Source of the DNA: Klebsiella sp. WP3-W18-ESBL-02
GTDB taxonomy: Bacteria > Pseudomonadota > Gammaproteobacteria > Enterobacterales > Enterobacteriaceae
Direction: 5' to 3'
Length of the DNA stretch: 64,000 bases
NCBI RefSeq assembly: GCF_014168815.1
Contig: NZ_AP021972.1
Location: forward strand, 930,001-994,000
Below, piece by piece: positions 33,049-41,846 of the stretch. The translations under genes and the position numbers were made by a program. The notes under the pieces are model-generated. The model was not told the DNA's origin. It did no database searches and worked only from the letters and a program-made list of their open reading frames with translations. Within the stretch, counting starts at the first letter, position 1. Each line of letters opens with the position of its first letter.

Positions 33049-33671
33049 GTCTTTTGCCTGTTTAACCTTGAATTTGCACGATTATGCATAATGGTGCGCC
33101 TGCTGTCATCTCTCACCCACGGCATTCACATTGTGAGTCAGCTGGCACGCAAGAAAGCGCGTCGCGTTCGCTCTCGCGACAGAGAGAACGAACGGGAGAG
33201 GGGTTTAAGCGCAGCGATAACCAGCCTGGTCTGAAAGAGCGGGAAGCTGATTATCTGATGATGACATTCTCCAGCATGCAGGCCTCGGCGTGAGATGATA
33301 AGGAATAACCGAATAAACATGGCAGAGATGGAAAAAGTGAGAATGAGAGAAGCTGAGAAATGTGATCCAGAAAAGTTCAATCGATGCCGTTAGATATCGC
33401 CTGAAAGTGTGTCAAATGCTGCAATGTTATTTGGTTAATTCTTAATATTTATATTGTTGGGAAGGTGAATTATTGATAATAAAAAAATAACGCATGAAAT
33501 TATTGTAATTTAAGCCATTGAAAATAAATGAATAAATATCTTATCTAAAGTTATGTAAGCTCAATGTAAATTAATCTTTGGTGTGATCTGTGGCGGTGTT
33601 TTTTGTTCGTCAATCCCTATTTTCTTGACACCTGTCACGTCCTTTCATTTCGTGCGGTTATGAAATAAATC
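33049..33671. other. Long non-coding stretch between the DeoR gene and kdgM
   Basis: This stretch of over 600 bases lacks a convincing gene. At 33164-33192 there is an inverted repeat, CGTTCGCTCTC...GAGAGAACGAACG, resembling a repetitive palindromic unit. After about 33400 the sequence becomes very AT-rich, leading into the kdgM promoter. A 24-codon frame at 33319-33393 is too short to support. Confidence 0.35.
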
Positions 33672-33749
33672 TTTACGATCTCGATCACTAAAATATCTTT
33701 CGCAAAAAAATAAAATGCAATTCCATAAAAATGAAACACAATTCCAATT
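33672..33749 (+). promoter_or_regulatory. CRP-like and KdgR-like sites upstream of first kdgM
   Basis: TTTACGATCTCGATCACTAAAA at 33672-33693 resembles the CRP consensus around ATCTAGATCAC (listed as a 22-base region; core ACGATCTCGATCAC). The sequence AAAATGAAACACAATTCCAA at 33728-33747 matches the KdgR box pattern ATGAAAY-N3-RTTTCAT with weaker right half. The same pair, in the same order and spacing, occurs upstream of the second kdgM gene. Confidence 0.65.
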
Positions 33750-33761
33750 GAGGGTTATTGC

Positions 33762-34457
33762 ATGTTTAAAAAATCTCTGGTCCTGATGGCATTATGTGGT
33801 GCATCCTTCGCAGCCTCTGCGGTAACGGTCGATTTGCGTCATGAGTTTATTGATGGTGGCAAAACAGATAAAACTAACGCCGACCGTGTTTCGGTTTCTC
33901 ATCGTTTCGCAAATGGCTTTGGTTTCTCGGTAGAAGCAAAATGGAAATCGGGTGGTGATAATACTAATCAGCCGTTTGCCGACTTTGTCGGTAATGGTCA
34001 TGAAGAGTCTATTAGCTATCAATACAAATTTAATAAAAACTTCTCTATTCAGCCGGGCTTTAATATTGAAAGTAACGACAGCCGTTCTATTTATAAGCCA
34101 AACCTGCGAGTGCAATACAGCTTTGACAACGGCTTCTATGTAGCGGCACGCTACCGTTATGACTATACCCGCTACCCGTCAAATGCGAATAAAGACGACG
34201 ATAAGGTAAACCGTGGTGACGCATGGGCTGGCTATGTGTTTGGCGACTGGCGTACCGAGCTGAACTACGTATATGCACGTAGCTCTGAAGGCAATGCGCG
34301 TAACAACAACAAGCCGTACTCCCAGGAATACAACGTGAAAGTGGCGTACAAAATTGACAAAAACTGGGCGCCATACGGTGAAGTGGGCAACGTGGGCGTT
34401 AACGACCGTAGCGACCGCCAGACCCGCTTCCGCGTAGGCGTCGCTTACTCCTTCTAA
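33762..34457 (+). CDS. kdgM: Oligogalacturonate-specific porin, KdgM family (copy 1)
   Basis: A 231-residue outer-membrane channel of the KdgM family with a signal peptide of 20 residues ending ASA before VTVDLRHEF. KdgM proteins form 12-strand monomeric barrels lined with arginines that pass negatively charged oligogalacturonides. Family marks here are ADRVSVSHRF, GHEESISYQYKF and the C-terminal VGVAYSF with terminal Phe. It has a close second copy at 49083, about 15 kb away, with a matching promoter. KdgR-like and CRP-like sites upstream fit induction by pectin fragments and catabolite control. Confidence 0.92.
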   Translation: MFKKSLVLMALCGASFAASAVTVDLRHEFIDGGKTDKTNADRVSVSHRFANGFGFSVEAKWKSGGDNTNQPFADFVGNGHEESISYQYKFNKNFSIQPGFNIESNDSRSIYKPNLRVQYSFDNGFYVAARYRYDYTRYPSNANKDDDKVNRGDAWAGYVFGDWRTELNYVYARSSEGNARNNNKPYSQEYNVKVAYKIDKNWAPYGEVGNVGVNDRSDRQTRFRVGVAYSF

Positions 34458-34476
34458 CGCTTACCAGCATCAGTGA

Positions 34477-34510
34477 AACCCCCGGCGAAGCATGCCGGGG
34501 TTCTCTTTTT
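34477..34510 (+). terminator. Rho-independent terminator of kdgM copy 1
   Basis: The stem AACCCCCGGC-GAAGCAT-GCCGGGGTT is followed by CTCTTTTT. It lies 20 bases after the kdgM stop. Confidence 0.85.
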
Positions 34511-34625
34511 CCTCGCCGCAAAACGTCCACCGCGTATCGCGTGAACAAATTAATTAATGTTACTACGCCGTTGTGTCGCTCTTACCCCACGTCTTTCGTA
34601 TTCACATCATCGAAGAGGTTTGTGT

Positions 34626-35159
34626 ATGGACAACGCTATTGCCGTAGTATTACTGCTCATCGTGAGTTTTTTAGTTTTAGGAGGTGGATGGTTTCTTATC
34701 ATGCGCACCGAACTGAAAATTGAAAAAAAGATGCGAGATGAGTTCGAACTAAAAAGAGAAGAGGAAAAGCAGCAGAAGATGCTGCAAAAATATGAGGAGC
34801 TGCTGGCAATGGAAATCGAATGGCATACTCAGCGGCTGGCAAGCATTCATTTTTTTCTCGCCAAAATAAAGAAAAAACAGGATGCAGAATACCGTAGTAC
34901 CCACCCCAGCATTAACGGTGATAACACCCAGCTGCATTCCAGAATCAAGGCACTGATCTTTATCTACTTCCCTCATTTACAGGATGATTACGCCAAGCTC
35001 TGCAAACTGGCAGACTGCACGGTCTATTTTGACTATGTCTACGGACGATCTAACGACAGCGCGCGGGTGATCCGCGAGCTCTCGGACAAAATGCAGAAGT
35101 TTGCCGCCCTGTCGACCGAGTTCCAGAACCGCATCCGCAATGAAGTGACGGTGAAATGA
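34626..35159 (+). CDS. Membrane-anchored coiled-coil protein of unknown function
   Basis: This 177-residue protein is not recognised. It starts with a transmembrane helix (NAIAVVLLLIVSFLVLGGGW), followed by a highly charged Lys/Glu region at about 28-65 that should form a coiled coil (KKMRDEFELKREEEKQQKML). The C-terminal part, residues 85-177, looks globular and helical. ATG 34626 is used since it follows AAGAGGTTTGTGT and begins right at the membrane helix. It probably sits in the inner membrane with the bulk in the cytoplasm. Its neighbours give no functional clue. Confidence 0.6.
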   Translation: MDNAIAVVLLLIVSFLVLGGGWFLIMRTELKIEKKMRDEFELKREEEKQQKMLQKYEELLAMEIEWHTQRLASIHFFLAKIKKKQDAEYRSTHPSINGDNTQLHSRIKALIFIYFPHLQDDYAKLCKLADCTVYFDYVYGRSNDSARVIRELSDKMQKFAALSTEFQNRIRNEVTVK

Positions 35160-35226
35160 GTGGCGATCCCCATTGCCTCAGGTCTATGCTTAGCCTCGAA
35201 CCATATAAATAAATAGAGGCAATGTC

Positions 35227-35460
35227 ATGGATAAGGAACTACTGGATGCGGAGTATCGCGTCTATACCGGGGAAAAAATCGATGTCTATTTCAATACTGG
35301 CATTTGTCAGCATTCCGGTAACTGTGTCAGGGGCAGCAGCAAACTGTTTAACCTGAAGCGTAAACCGTGGATTATCCCGGACGAAGTGGATGTGGCTACG
35401 GTGGTGCGGGTGATTGATACCTGCCCAAGCGGGGCGCTGAAATACCGTCATCATGACTAA
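35227..35460 (+). CDS. yjdI: Ferredoxin-like iron-sulfur protein YjdI
   Basis: A 77-residue protein matching E. coli YjdI. The cysteines CQHSGNC and DTCPSGALKYRH form the single-cluster pattern of a short ferredoxin-like (4Fe-4S mono-cluster) fold. Its function is unknown. As in E. coli, it directly precedes yjdJ, here 11 bases away. AATAGAGGCAATGTC precedes the ATG. Confidence 0.92.
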   Translation: MDKELLDAEYRVYTGEKIDVYFNTGICQHSGNCVRGSSKLFNLKRKPWIIPDEVDVATVVRVIDTCPSGALKYRHHD

Positions 35461-35471
35461 ACGAGGGTGCG

Positions 35472-35744
35472 ATGGAAATACTGGAAGGGCATAACAAGTT
35501 TTATGTGAACGATGCGCAAGGTAATCAGGTCGCCGAAATCGTCTTTGTACCAACGGGCGAGCATCTGAGCATTATTGAGCATACCGACGTTGATCCTAGC
35601 CTTAAAGGGCAGGGCGTTGGCAAACAGCTGGTGGCAAAAGTGGTGGCGAAAATGCGCCAGGAGCAGCGTAAAGTGATTCCGCTGTGCCCGTTTGCGAAAC
35701 ATGAATTTGATAACACTCGCGAATACGACGATATTCGCGCCTGA
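35472..35744 (+). CDS. yjdJ: GNAT-like N-acetyltransferase YjdJ
   Basis: A 90-residue protein matching E. coli YjdJ, a short member of the GNAT superfamily (NATD1-like). The acetyl-CoA loop appears as VDPSLKGQGVGKQLVAKVV and the C-terminal FAKHEFDNTREYDDI is conserved. The substrate is unknown. It forms a two-gene unit with yjdI upstream. In E. coli this pair lies near another locus, so its position here reflects local rearrangement. Confidence 0.92.
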   Translation: MEILEGHNKFYVNDAQGNQVAEIVFVPTGEHLSIIEHTDVDPSLKGQGVGKQLVAKVVAKMRQEQRKVIPLCPFAKHEFDNTREYDDIRA

Positions 35745-35781
35745 ACCCCTGCGCCAGCCCGGCTGGCGCAGCTCTCACCCA

Positions 35782-36402
35782 TTAGCGCAGCTGCTCAACG
35801 AGCAGAATTGCCGCGATAATCACCATCAATCCCCCGGAGAGCCGGCTGACGACCCGCGCCGCCTGCGGGCGGCTGGCCAACAGCGCGCGCGAACCGTAGC
35901 CCACCAGTAAATAGATGAGTGTACAGGTGATCAGGTGCATCAGCCCCAGCGCCGACATCTGCAGCGCCACCGGCCATTGGCCGTGAGGGTCGGTAAACTG
36001 CGGCAGCAGCGCAAGGAACAGCAGAAAAACCTTTGGATTCAGGCCGCTGATACACAGTCCCTTCAGCGCCCACTGATTCCAGCCGCCGCTTAGCTGGCGG
36101 GCGGTGGATATCGTTGCCGGGCGACGCAGTAGCGCGATGCCGAGCCACAGCAGATAGGCTGCCCCCAGCAGGGTTATTGCCGTTAGCGCCATCGGGTGCC
36201 CGGCAATCAGTACACCCACGCCGGCTACCACCACGAGGGTCGCCAGCAGATGCCCTGAGATAAGCCCCGCGACGGCCGGTACGATGCGCTGTCCGTGAAT
36301 ACCCGCGCTGATGGTGTAGGCCCAGTCGGCCCCCGGCGTCACGATCAGCAGAAACGACACCAGCCAGAAGCCGGCGACAAAGCTCATTGCCATGGTGGAC
36401 AT
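35782..36402 (-). CDS. LysE/RhtB family amino-acid exporter
   Basis: A 206-residue membrane protein with about six transmembrane segments and LysE-family marks: FLLIVTPGADWAYTISAGI near the N-terminus and ISGLNPKVFLLFLALLPQF in the middle. Family members export amino acids such as lysine, threonine, homoserine or leucine. It is transcribed divergently from an Lrp-type regulator gene 130 bases away, a common arrangement in which the regulator controls the exporter in response to the exported amino acid. The substrate cannot be named. Confidence 0.88.
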   Translation of the reverse strand: MSTMAMSFVAGFWLVSFLLIVTPGADWAYTISAGIHGQRIVPAVAGLISGHLLATLVVVAGVGVLIAGHPMALTAITLLGAAYLLWLGIALLRRPATISTARQLSGGWNQWALKGLCISGLNPKVFLLFLALLPQFTDPHGQWPVALQMSALGLMHLITCTLIYLLVGYGSRALLASRPQAARVVSRLSGGLMVIIAAILLVEQLR

Positions 36403-36532
36403 CCTTTATGATTTGTCATTGCGTTATTCTTCGAATCACTTGAGTCGTGGTCGAGAAAGAATAACGGTATTGCCGCGCAATGAGCTTTCAATGTTATGCT
36501 TGAAATGGATGGTAAGAGAGAGAATCTTCTAA

Positions 36533-36997
36533 ATGGACAGTATCGATCGAAAAATTCTTGCTGAGCTCCAGGCCGATGGTCGTTTATCGATTACCGAACT
36601 CGCCGAACGGGTGAATCTGAGCCTGTCGCCGTGCCATCGGCGCCTGCGTGCGCTGGAGCAGGAAGGGGTGATTACCGGCTATCGCGCCAATCTCGATCCG
36701 GGCAAGATGGGCTTTAATTTTGTCGCGCTGGTGTTTGCCACGCTGAGAGAGGGCGATCGTAACGCGGTGAGCGCCTTTGAAGAAGCGGTCGAAGATATCC
36801 CACAGATTGTGCTGGCGCAGCGTTTATTTGGCGACCCGGACTATTTAATGCAGGTCGTGACGCGCGACCTCTCTTCGTTCCAGCAGCTCTACGATCAAAA
36901 GCTCTCGGCGATGCCGGGAGTACAGCACCTGCGTTCGACGCTGGTGATGAAAACCGTGGTGCAGGACCGGCCGTTTCCGCTGGAAACGCTGAAATAG
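36533..36997 (+). CDS. Lrp/AsnC family transcriptional regulator
   Basis: A 154-residue protein with the Lrp layout: an N-terminal helix-turn-helix (DRKILAELQADGRLSITELA, VNLSLSPCHRRLRALEQEGV) and a C-terminal RAM ligand-binding domain (FVALVFATLREGD, AQRLFGDPDYLMQVVTRDL). It lies divergently from the LysE-type exporter and probably controls it. The ATG follows GAGAGAATCTTCTAA. Length is normal for the family. Confidence 0.9.
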   Translation: MDSIDRKILAELQADGRLSITELAERVNLSLSPCHRRLRALEQEGVITGYRANLDPGKMGFNFVALVFATLREGDRNAVSAFEEAVEDIPQIVLAQRLFGDPDYLMQVVTRDLSSFQQLYDQKLSAMPGVQHLRSTLVMKTVVQDRPFPLETLK

Positions 36998-37045
36998 TTT
37001 CGTGCGCAAAGTGCTTGGCTGAAACGATTCGTGTGCTAATATAGC

Positions 37046-37131
37046 GCGACAGGGGATGGCATTCCCCCTTGAACCGCCGTGTGGCTGATGATGCCTGTTT
37101 TTATTCCTGGACCGGGAATGAACAGGCACAC
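37046..37131 (+). promoter_or_regulatory. Fluoride riboswitch (crcB motif)
   Basis: The leader of the CLC gene contains the conserved crcB-motif elements: GGGGATGGCATTCCCC at 37053-37068, AACCGCC at 37072-37078, and GCTGATGATGCCTG at 37084-37097, which forms the distal pseudoknot and stem. Right after it, TGCCTGTTTTTATTCC pairs with GGGAATGAACAGGCA (to about 37127), overlapping the aptamer 3' side; this is the likely expression platform. Fluoride binding would relieve the block on the downstream fluoride antiporter gene. Confidence 0.9.
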
Positions 37132-37174
37132 CTCTACCGCGTCCAGGATGATCAATTCATCTAAGGATGCGTCA

Positions 37175-38494
37175 ATGATCTCTGAACGTTTCGCACGTAA
37201 AAATACGCTTTTCTTTCTTGTGCAGTGGCTGCTTGTGGCTACGGTGATTGCCGTGCTTGTCGGTTCGGCTTCCGCACTGTTTCTCTTTTCGCTTGATTGG
37301 GCCACCGCCACACGCATCGGCCATCGTTGGTTGATCGGACTGTTGCCGTTCGCCGGGTTTGCCGTCGGTTGGCTGTACCTGCGCTTTGGCCGTTCGGTAG
37401 AGGCGGGAAACAATCTGATCCTCGAAGAAGTGCATAATCCGGCGAATACGATCCCGCTGCGAATGGCGCCGCTGGTGTTTATCGGCACCGTGGTTTCGCA
37501 TCTGTTTGGTGCTTCGGTCGGCCGCGAAGGCACCGCCGTGCAAATGGGCGCCTCTATCGCCGACCGTTTTACGCCGTTGTTGAATCTTGATAACGATGCG
37601 CGGCGAATGGTGCTGATGGCCGGGGTGAGCGCCGGTTTTTCTTCCGTCTTTGGTACGCCGCTGGCCGGGGCGATATTTGGGATGGAGGTGATGGCGATTG
37701 GCCGGATGCACTACACCGCCATCTTCCCCTGCCTGCTGGCGGCGGTGATTGCCGACCAGGTTGGCCTGATGTGGGGCGTGCACCATACGCACTATGCAAT
37801 GTCGCTGATCCCGCCGATGTCGCTCTGGACGCTGGGTGCGGTGATTATCGCCGGCGGCTGTTTTGGCCTGGCGGCGCGCGCGTTCGCGGATGCCACGCAC
37901 CTGATTGGCGGCATCATGAAGAAATACGTGGCCTATGCGCCGCTGCGCCCGTTTATTGGCGGGATAATGGTAGCGCTGGCGGTTTACCTGCTGCACGCGG
38001 ATCGTTATATCGGCCTTGGCATACCGACCATCGTTGATGCCTTCCAGCACCCGCTGGCACCGTGGGATTTTCTCGGCAAGCTGGTCTTTACCGTCGTGTC
38101 GCTGGGTAGCGGCTTTAAAGGCGGCGAGGTGACGCCGCTATTTTATGTCGGCGCGACGCTGGGTAATGCGCTGGCGCCGCTGTTGCATCTGCCGTTTGCC
38201 TTCCTGGCAGGGCTGGGCTTTGTCGCGGTCTTTGCCGGTGCCGCCAACACGCCGCTGGCTTCTACCCTGATGGCTATTGAGCTGTTCGGCGCCGACGTTG
38301 GCGTGTACGCGGCGATGGCCTGCGTGATGGCTTATCTGGTCTCTGGCTATACCGGTATTTATCGGGCTCAGCGGGTTGCCTGCCTGAAGCATCAGGTGGT
38401 ACCGGAAGGGATTGCGCTGTCGGAACTGCCTGCCTGGCAGCGTAAAAATGCTCGCGAACATGCCCGGACCGAAGAAGCAAAAGCGGATAGCTAA
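37175..38494 (+). CDS. Fluoride/proton antiporter, CLC-F type (EriC family)
   Basis: A 439-residue voltage-gated-chloride-channel family protein with about 10-12 membrane helices. CLC motifs are GASVGREGTAVQMG, VFGTPLAGAIFGMEV and GSGFKGGEVTPLFYVGA; the segment AGNNLILEEVH near residue 75 is typical of the fluoride-specific branch. It expels fluoride in exchange for protons. ATG 37175 follows AAGGATGCGTCA; upstream in-frame starts would lie inside the riboswitch. Control by the fluoride riboswitch at 37046 strongly supports the substrate. Confidence 0.92.
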   Translation: MISERFARKNTLFFLVQWLLVATVIAVLVGSASALFLFSLDWATATRIGHRWLIGLLPFAGFAVGWLYLRFGRSVEAGNNLILEEVHNPANTIPLRMAPLVFIGTVVSHLFGASVGREGTAVQMGASIADRFTPLLNLDNDARRMVLMAGVSAGFSSVFGTPLAGAIFGMEVMAIGRMHYTAIFPCLLAAVIADQVGLMWGVHHTHYAMSLIPPMSLWTLGAVIIAGGCFGLAARAFADATHLIGGIMKKYVAYAPLRPFIGGIMVALAVYLLHADRYIGLGIPTIVDAFQHPLAPWDFLGKLVFTVVSLGSGFKGGEVTPLFYVGATLGNALAPLLHLPFAFLAGLGFVAVFAGAANTPLASTLMAIELFGADVGVYAAMACVMAYLVSGYTGIYRAQRVACLKHQVVPEGIALSELPAWQRKNAREHARTEEAKADS

Positions 38495-38636
38495 TAACGT
38501 ATTGTTGTAACAGCATGGATTTCTTATTGCAAAAATGTAAATAACGAACTCAATATTTGTTATTTCAAAATGGCGGCTCATTCTGGCTATCTTGATTTCA
38601 GCCCACTCCCCGGCAATGAATCAGGAGAAAACCAGA

Positions 38637-39983
38637 ATGAGCAGACAAATCAAATTAGGCGCTTTTCTTCCCGGCGGCGGTCAACACATTGCGGCGTGGC
38701 GGCATCCGGATCAGCCTGCCGACGGCGCAACCAGTTTCGAATTTCATAAGCAGCTGGCGCAGACCGCCGAGCGCGGCTTGTTTGATGCCTACTTTCTGGC
38801 CGATGGTCTGGCGATCCCGGCCTCTGGCGTAACCGACGGCGGCACGGCGAAGGTAGCCGGTTTTGAGCCGCTCACGCTGTTCTCCGCGCTGGCGCCGCTG
38901 ACCAAAAATATCGGCTTTATCGCCACCGCATCCACCACCTATGAAGAACCCTATAATCTGGCGCGAAAGTTCGCCTCGCTGGATTTGATCTCCGGCGGCC
39001 GCGCGGGTTGGAACGTGGTGACCACGGCGACGGAAGCGGCAGCGCACAATTTCAACCTCGATACCCAGCATCCGCATGAATACCGCTATCAGCGGGCGAA
39101 AGAACACGTTGAGGTGGTGAAAAAACTGTGGGATAGCTTTGAAGATGATGCGTTCCTGCGCGATAAGGCCTCCGGGCAGTTCTTCGATCGTCAAAAGGTG
39201 CACGACACCAACCACGTCGGCAAATTCTTTAAAGTACGCGGCCCGCTGAACGTCGCGCGCTCGGCGCAAGGTCAACCGGTTATCGTACAGGCCGGGCAAT
39301 CGGAGAGCGGTCGGGCGCTGGCGGCAGCCACGGCGGAAGTGATCTTTACCTCCCACCAACATCTCGAGACGGCGCAGGCTTTTTATCGTGACATCAAATC
39401 TCGCGCCAGGGCGGTCGGCCGTAATCCGGATCACGTGCTGATCATGCCAGGCGTTGCGCCGTTTATCGGGCGTACCGAGGAAGAAGCCAAAGAAAAATAC
39501 CACAAGCTGACTTCGCTTATCGTCGAAGCCGATGGCATTGCGCTACTGAACGGTCTGGCCGGTGGCGGGATCGATCTGGGGAAATTCGATCCTGATGGCC
39601 CGCTGCCGCCGCTGCCGGTGACGGAAGGCATGAAGTCGCGTCCTGAGCTGATCCGCCAGATCGCCGATGACAACAATTTCACTATCCGCCAGCTGTACCA
39701 ATGGGTGGCGACCGCGCGCGGGCACTTTACCGTGGTCGGCAGCGCTGAGCAGGTGGCCGATACGCTGCAGGAATGGTTTGAGAACGAAGCGGCCGACGGT
39801 TTCAACGTGCTGCCGCCCTGGCTGCCGGGCGGGCTGGATGACTTTATCGAGCTGGTGGTGCCTATTTTGCAAAAGCGCGGGGTGTTCCGCACTCGCTATG
39901 AAGGCACAACGCTGCGCGAAAATCTGGGGCTGCCGTTTGCCGAAAACCGCTACAGCGCTGCGCGCAACGCCAAAGTGGCCTGA
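38637..39983 (+). CDS. LLM-class flavin-dependent monooxygenase (NtaA/SnaA/DszA family)
   Basis: A 448-residue enzyme of the bacterial-luciferase-like monooxygenases, NtaA/SnaA/DszA/SfnG branch. Marks include IKLGAFLPGGGQHIAAWRHP at the start, GRAGWNVVTT in the FMN site, and VIVQAGQSESGRALAA. These use FMNH2 from a separate reductase to oxidise organosulfur or chelator substrates. It is the first of four same-strand genes with an SsuABC-like importer, which points to use of an alkyl sulfur compound as sulfur source. No flavin reductase gene is nearby. CAGGAGAAAACCAGA precedes ATG 38637. Confidence 0.9.
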   Translation: MSRQIKLGAFLPGGGQHIAAWRHPDQPADGATSFEFHKQLAQTAERGLFDAYFLADGLAIPASGVTDGGTAKVAGFEPLTLFSALAPLTKNIGFIATASTTYEEPYNLARKFASLDLISGGRAGWNVVTTATEAAAHNFNLDTQHPHEYRYQRAKEHVEVVKKLWDSFEDDAFLRDKASGQFFDRQKVHDTNHVGKFFKVRGPLNVARSAQGQPVIVQAGQSESGRALAAATAEVIFTSHQHLETAQAFYRDIKSRARAVGRNPDHVLIMPGVAPFIGRTEEEAKEKYHKLTSLIVEADGIALLNGLAGGGIDLGKFDPDGPLPPLPVTEGMKSRPELIRQIADDNNFTIRQLYQWVATARGHFTVVGSAEQVADTLQEWFENEAADGFNVLPPWLPGGLDDFIELVVPILQKRGVFRTRYEGTTLRENLGLPFAENRYSAARNAKVA

Positions 39984-39992
39984 GGAGGAGCT

Positions 39993-40823
39993 ATGTTTTA
40001 TTCCGCTACGCGTATTCGTCTGAAGGCCCGCCGCGCCGCCGCGCCGGCCTACGGTCTGTGGTATCAGCGCAGTTTGTCGCTGATTGCCCGTTATGGCCTG
40101 CTGGCGCTGTTTTTCGCCGGCTGGCAAATCGCCAGCACCGCGGGCTGGTTGAACGCCGCGGTGATCCCGCCGCTGGATAAAATCTTCGTCGCGCTGTGGA
40201 ACGGCATAACCGAAGGGGCGCTGCTGGGGGACATCACCATTAGCCTGCAGCGAGCCGGTCTGGCCTTTGCCGCTGCCATTGTGGTGGGCATTCCGCTGGG
40301 ACTGTTTATGGGGCAAATTCGCCCGCTCGAACAGGCGCTGGACCCCATCTTACAGCTCTTCCGTCAGACTTCTGCGCTGGCGCTGTACCCGATCTTTATC
40401 CTGCTGCTGGGGCTGGGGGAAACCTCAAAAGTATTCGTCATCTTCTGGGCGGCGCTGTTCCCGATTCTGCTGTCGACCATTAGCGGCGTGAAAGAGGTGG
40501 ACGGTAAGCTGCTGGAAATGGCGCGCACTTTCGGCGCAGGCCGTCTGACGCTGTTTTACCGGGTGATTGTCCCGGCTTCCGTTCCTTCTATTTTTGTCGG
40601 CCTGCGTCTGCCCGCGACCACTGCGCTGCTGTTGCTGATTGCCGCTGAGATGATTGGCGCTAATCAGGGCATCGGTTTTCGGGTGATGAATGCGCAATAT
40701 AACTTCCAAATTCCCATGATGTTCGCGGCAATATTTCTGCTGGCTTTTGCCGGGTTATTAGCGAATGCCATTCTGGTCATTTTGCAACGCCGACTGTGTC
40801 GCTGGAACTCTCGTAACCATTAA
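39993..40823 (+). CDS. ABC transporter permease, SsuC-like
   Basis: A 276-residue permease with about six membrane helices and the EAA-loop GKLLEMARTFGAGRLTLFYR that contacts the ATPase. It belongs to the sulfonate/nitrate/taurine family. It starts nine bases after the monooxygenase stop, with GAGGAGCT before the ATG. It forms an importer with the binding protein at 40875 and ATPase at 41843; the substrate is probably that of the monooxygenase. Confidence 0.88.
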   Translation: MFYSATRIRLKARRAAAPAYGLWYQRSLSLIARYGLLALFFAGWQIASTAGWLNAAVIPPLDKIFVALWNGITEGALLGDITISLQRAGLAFAAAIVVGIPLGLFMGQIRPLEQALDPILQLFRQTSALALYPIFILLLGLGETSKVFVIFWAALFPILLSTISGVKEVDGKLLEMARTFGAGRLTLFYRVIVPASVPSIFVGLRLPATTALLLLIAAEMIGANQGIGFRVMNAQYNFQIPMMFAAIFLLAFAGLLANAILVILQRRLCRWNSRNH

Positions 40824-40874
40824 TTTTGCACGTTATTTTGCGTTTTTACATCTAGCCTGACGGGAATATAAATA

Positions 40875-41846
40875 ATGAAAAAACAGATCTATTTTGTGTG
40901 GGTAGCGGTCCTTTTTCTCGTTGGCATGAGTGCCTCCGTACGGGCGCAGGAAGAGGTCACGATGCGCTATATGGCGAGCTACGGCGGTATTTCCGCGCAC
41001 GAATTAGCGGAAGCGCTGGGGTATTTTAAAGGCACCGGCGTAGCGATCAAAAATGCCGGCTACGCCAGCGGTGGCCCGGAGTCGTTATTTGCGCTGGCTT
41101 CTAACAGCATTGATATTGGCTCGGCGGCGACGCCTGCGGTGATTAACGCCATCGCCAACGGCAACGACTTCGTGGCGGCATACCCGACCAACGGCATCAA
41201 TGAGACCACCAAATCTATCTTCTACGTGAAGGAAGATAGCCCGATTAAGTCCATCAAAGATTTAGTCGGAAAAAGCGTCGCTGTGAATACCCTGGGTGCG
41301 CATCTGGACTACACCCTGCGTGAAGCGTTGCACCAGGCGAACCTGCCGGAAAACGCGGCGAAGCCGGTTGCGGTGCCGGGCCCACAGCTCGAGCAGACCT
41401 TGCGTTCCGGGCAGGTGGACGTGGCGGCGTTTGGCTACTGGCAAACCACCTTTGAAGGCGCGGCGCGTAGCCACGGCGGCCTGCGTCCTATTTTCAACGA
41501 TGCTGATGTGCTCGGCCCGATTGCCGGCGGCTTTACGGTGCTGCGTGCGGATTTCGTGAAGCAGCATCCTGACGCAGCGCGCGTCTTCGTTGTGGAATCT
41601 GCGCGTGCGCTGGACTTTGCCCGTGATAACCCGGAAAAAGTGCGCGAAATTATGGCTAACATCCTCAAAGAACGCGGTGAAAACCCGGAAGTGGCGAAGT
41701 ACTTCACCGGCTACGGCGTGCGTAAGGGCGGGCAGTCTGAGCCGCACGACGTGCAGTTCTGGCTGGATATTCTTGAGCGCGACGGCGTGCTGAAAAAAGG
41801 CCAGTTAAAAGCCTCAAACATTTTGCTCAAAACGGAAGGTGTATGA
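40875..41846 (+). CDS. ABC transporter substrate-binding protein, SsuA/sulfonate type
   Basis: A 323-residue periplasmic binding protein with a signal peptide of about 24 residues (WVAVLFLVGMSASVRAQ). Family stretches are YASGGPESLFALASNSIDIG, VGKSVAVNTLGAHLDYTL and SGQVDVAAFGYWQTTFEG. Relatives bind alkanesulfonates and similar anions. It lies inside the monooxygenase operon, and its stop overlaps the ATPase start by four bases. Confidence 0.9.
   Translation: MKKQIYFVWVAVLFLVGMSASVRAQEEVTMRYMASYGGISAHELAEALGYFKGTGVAIKNAGYASGGPESLFALASNSIDIGSAATPAVINAIANGNDFVAAYPTNGINETTKSIFYVKEDSPIKSIKDLVGKSVAVNTLGAHLDYTLREALHQANLPENAAKPVAVPGPQLEQTLRSGQVDVAAFGYWQTTFEGAARSHGGLRPIFNDADVLGPIAGGFTVLRADFVKQHPDAARVFVVESARALDFARDNPEKVREIMANILKERGENPEVAKYFTGYGVRKGGQSEPHDVQFWLDILERDGVLKKGQLKASNILLKTEGV

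Noticed and set aside
33319..33393. 24-codon frame after the DeoR gene
   Set aside because: Too short, weak ribosome spacing and no context; cannot be told from chance.
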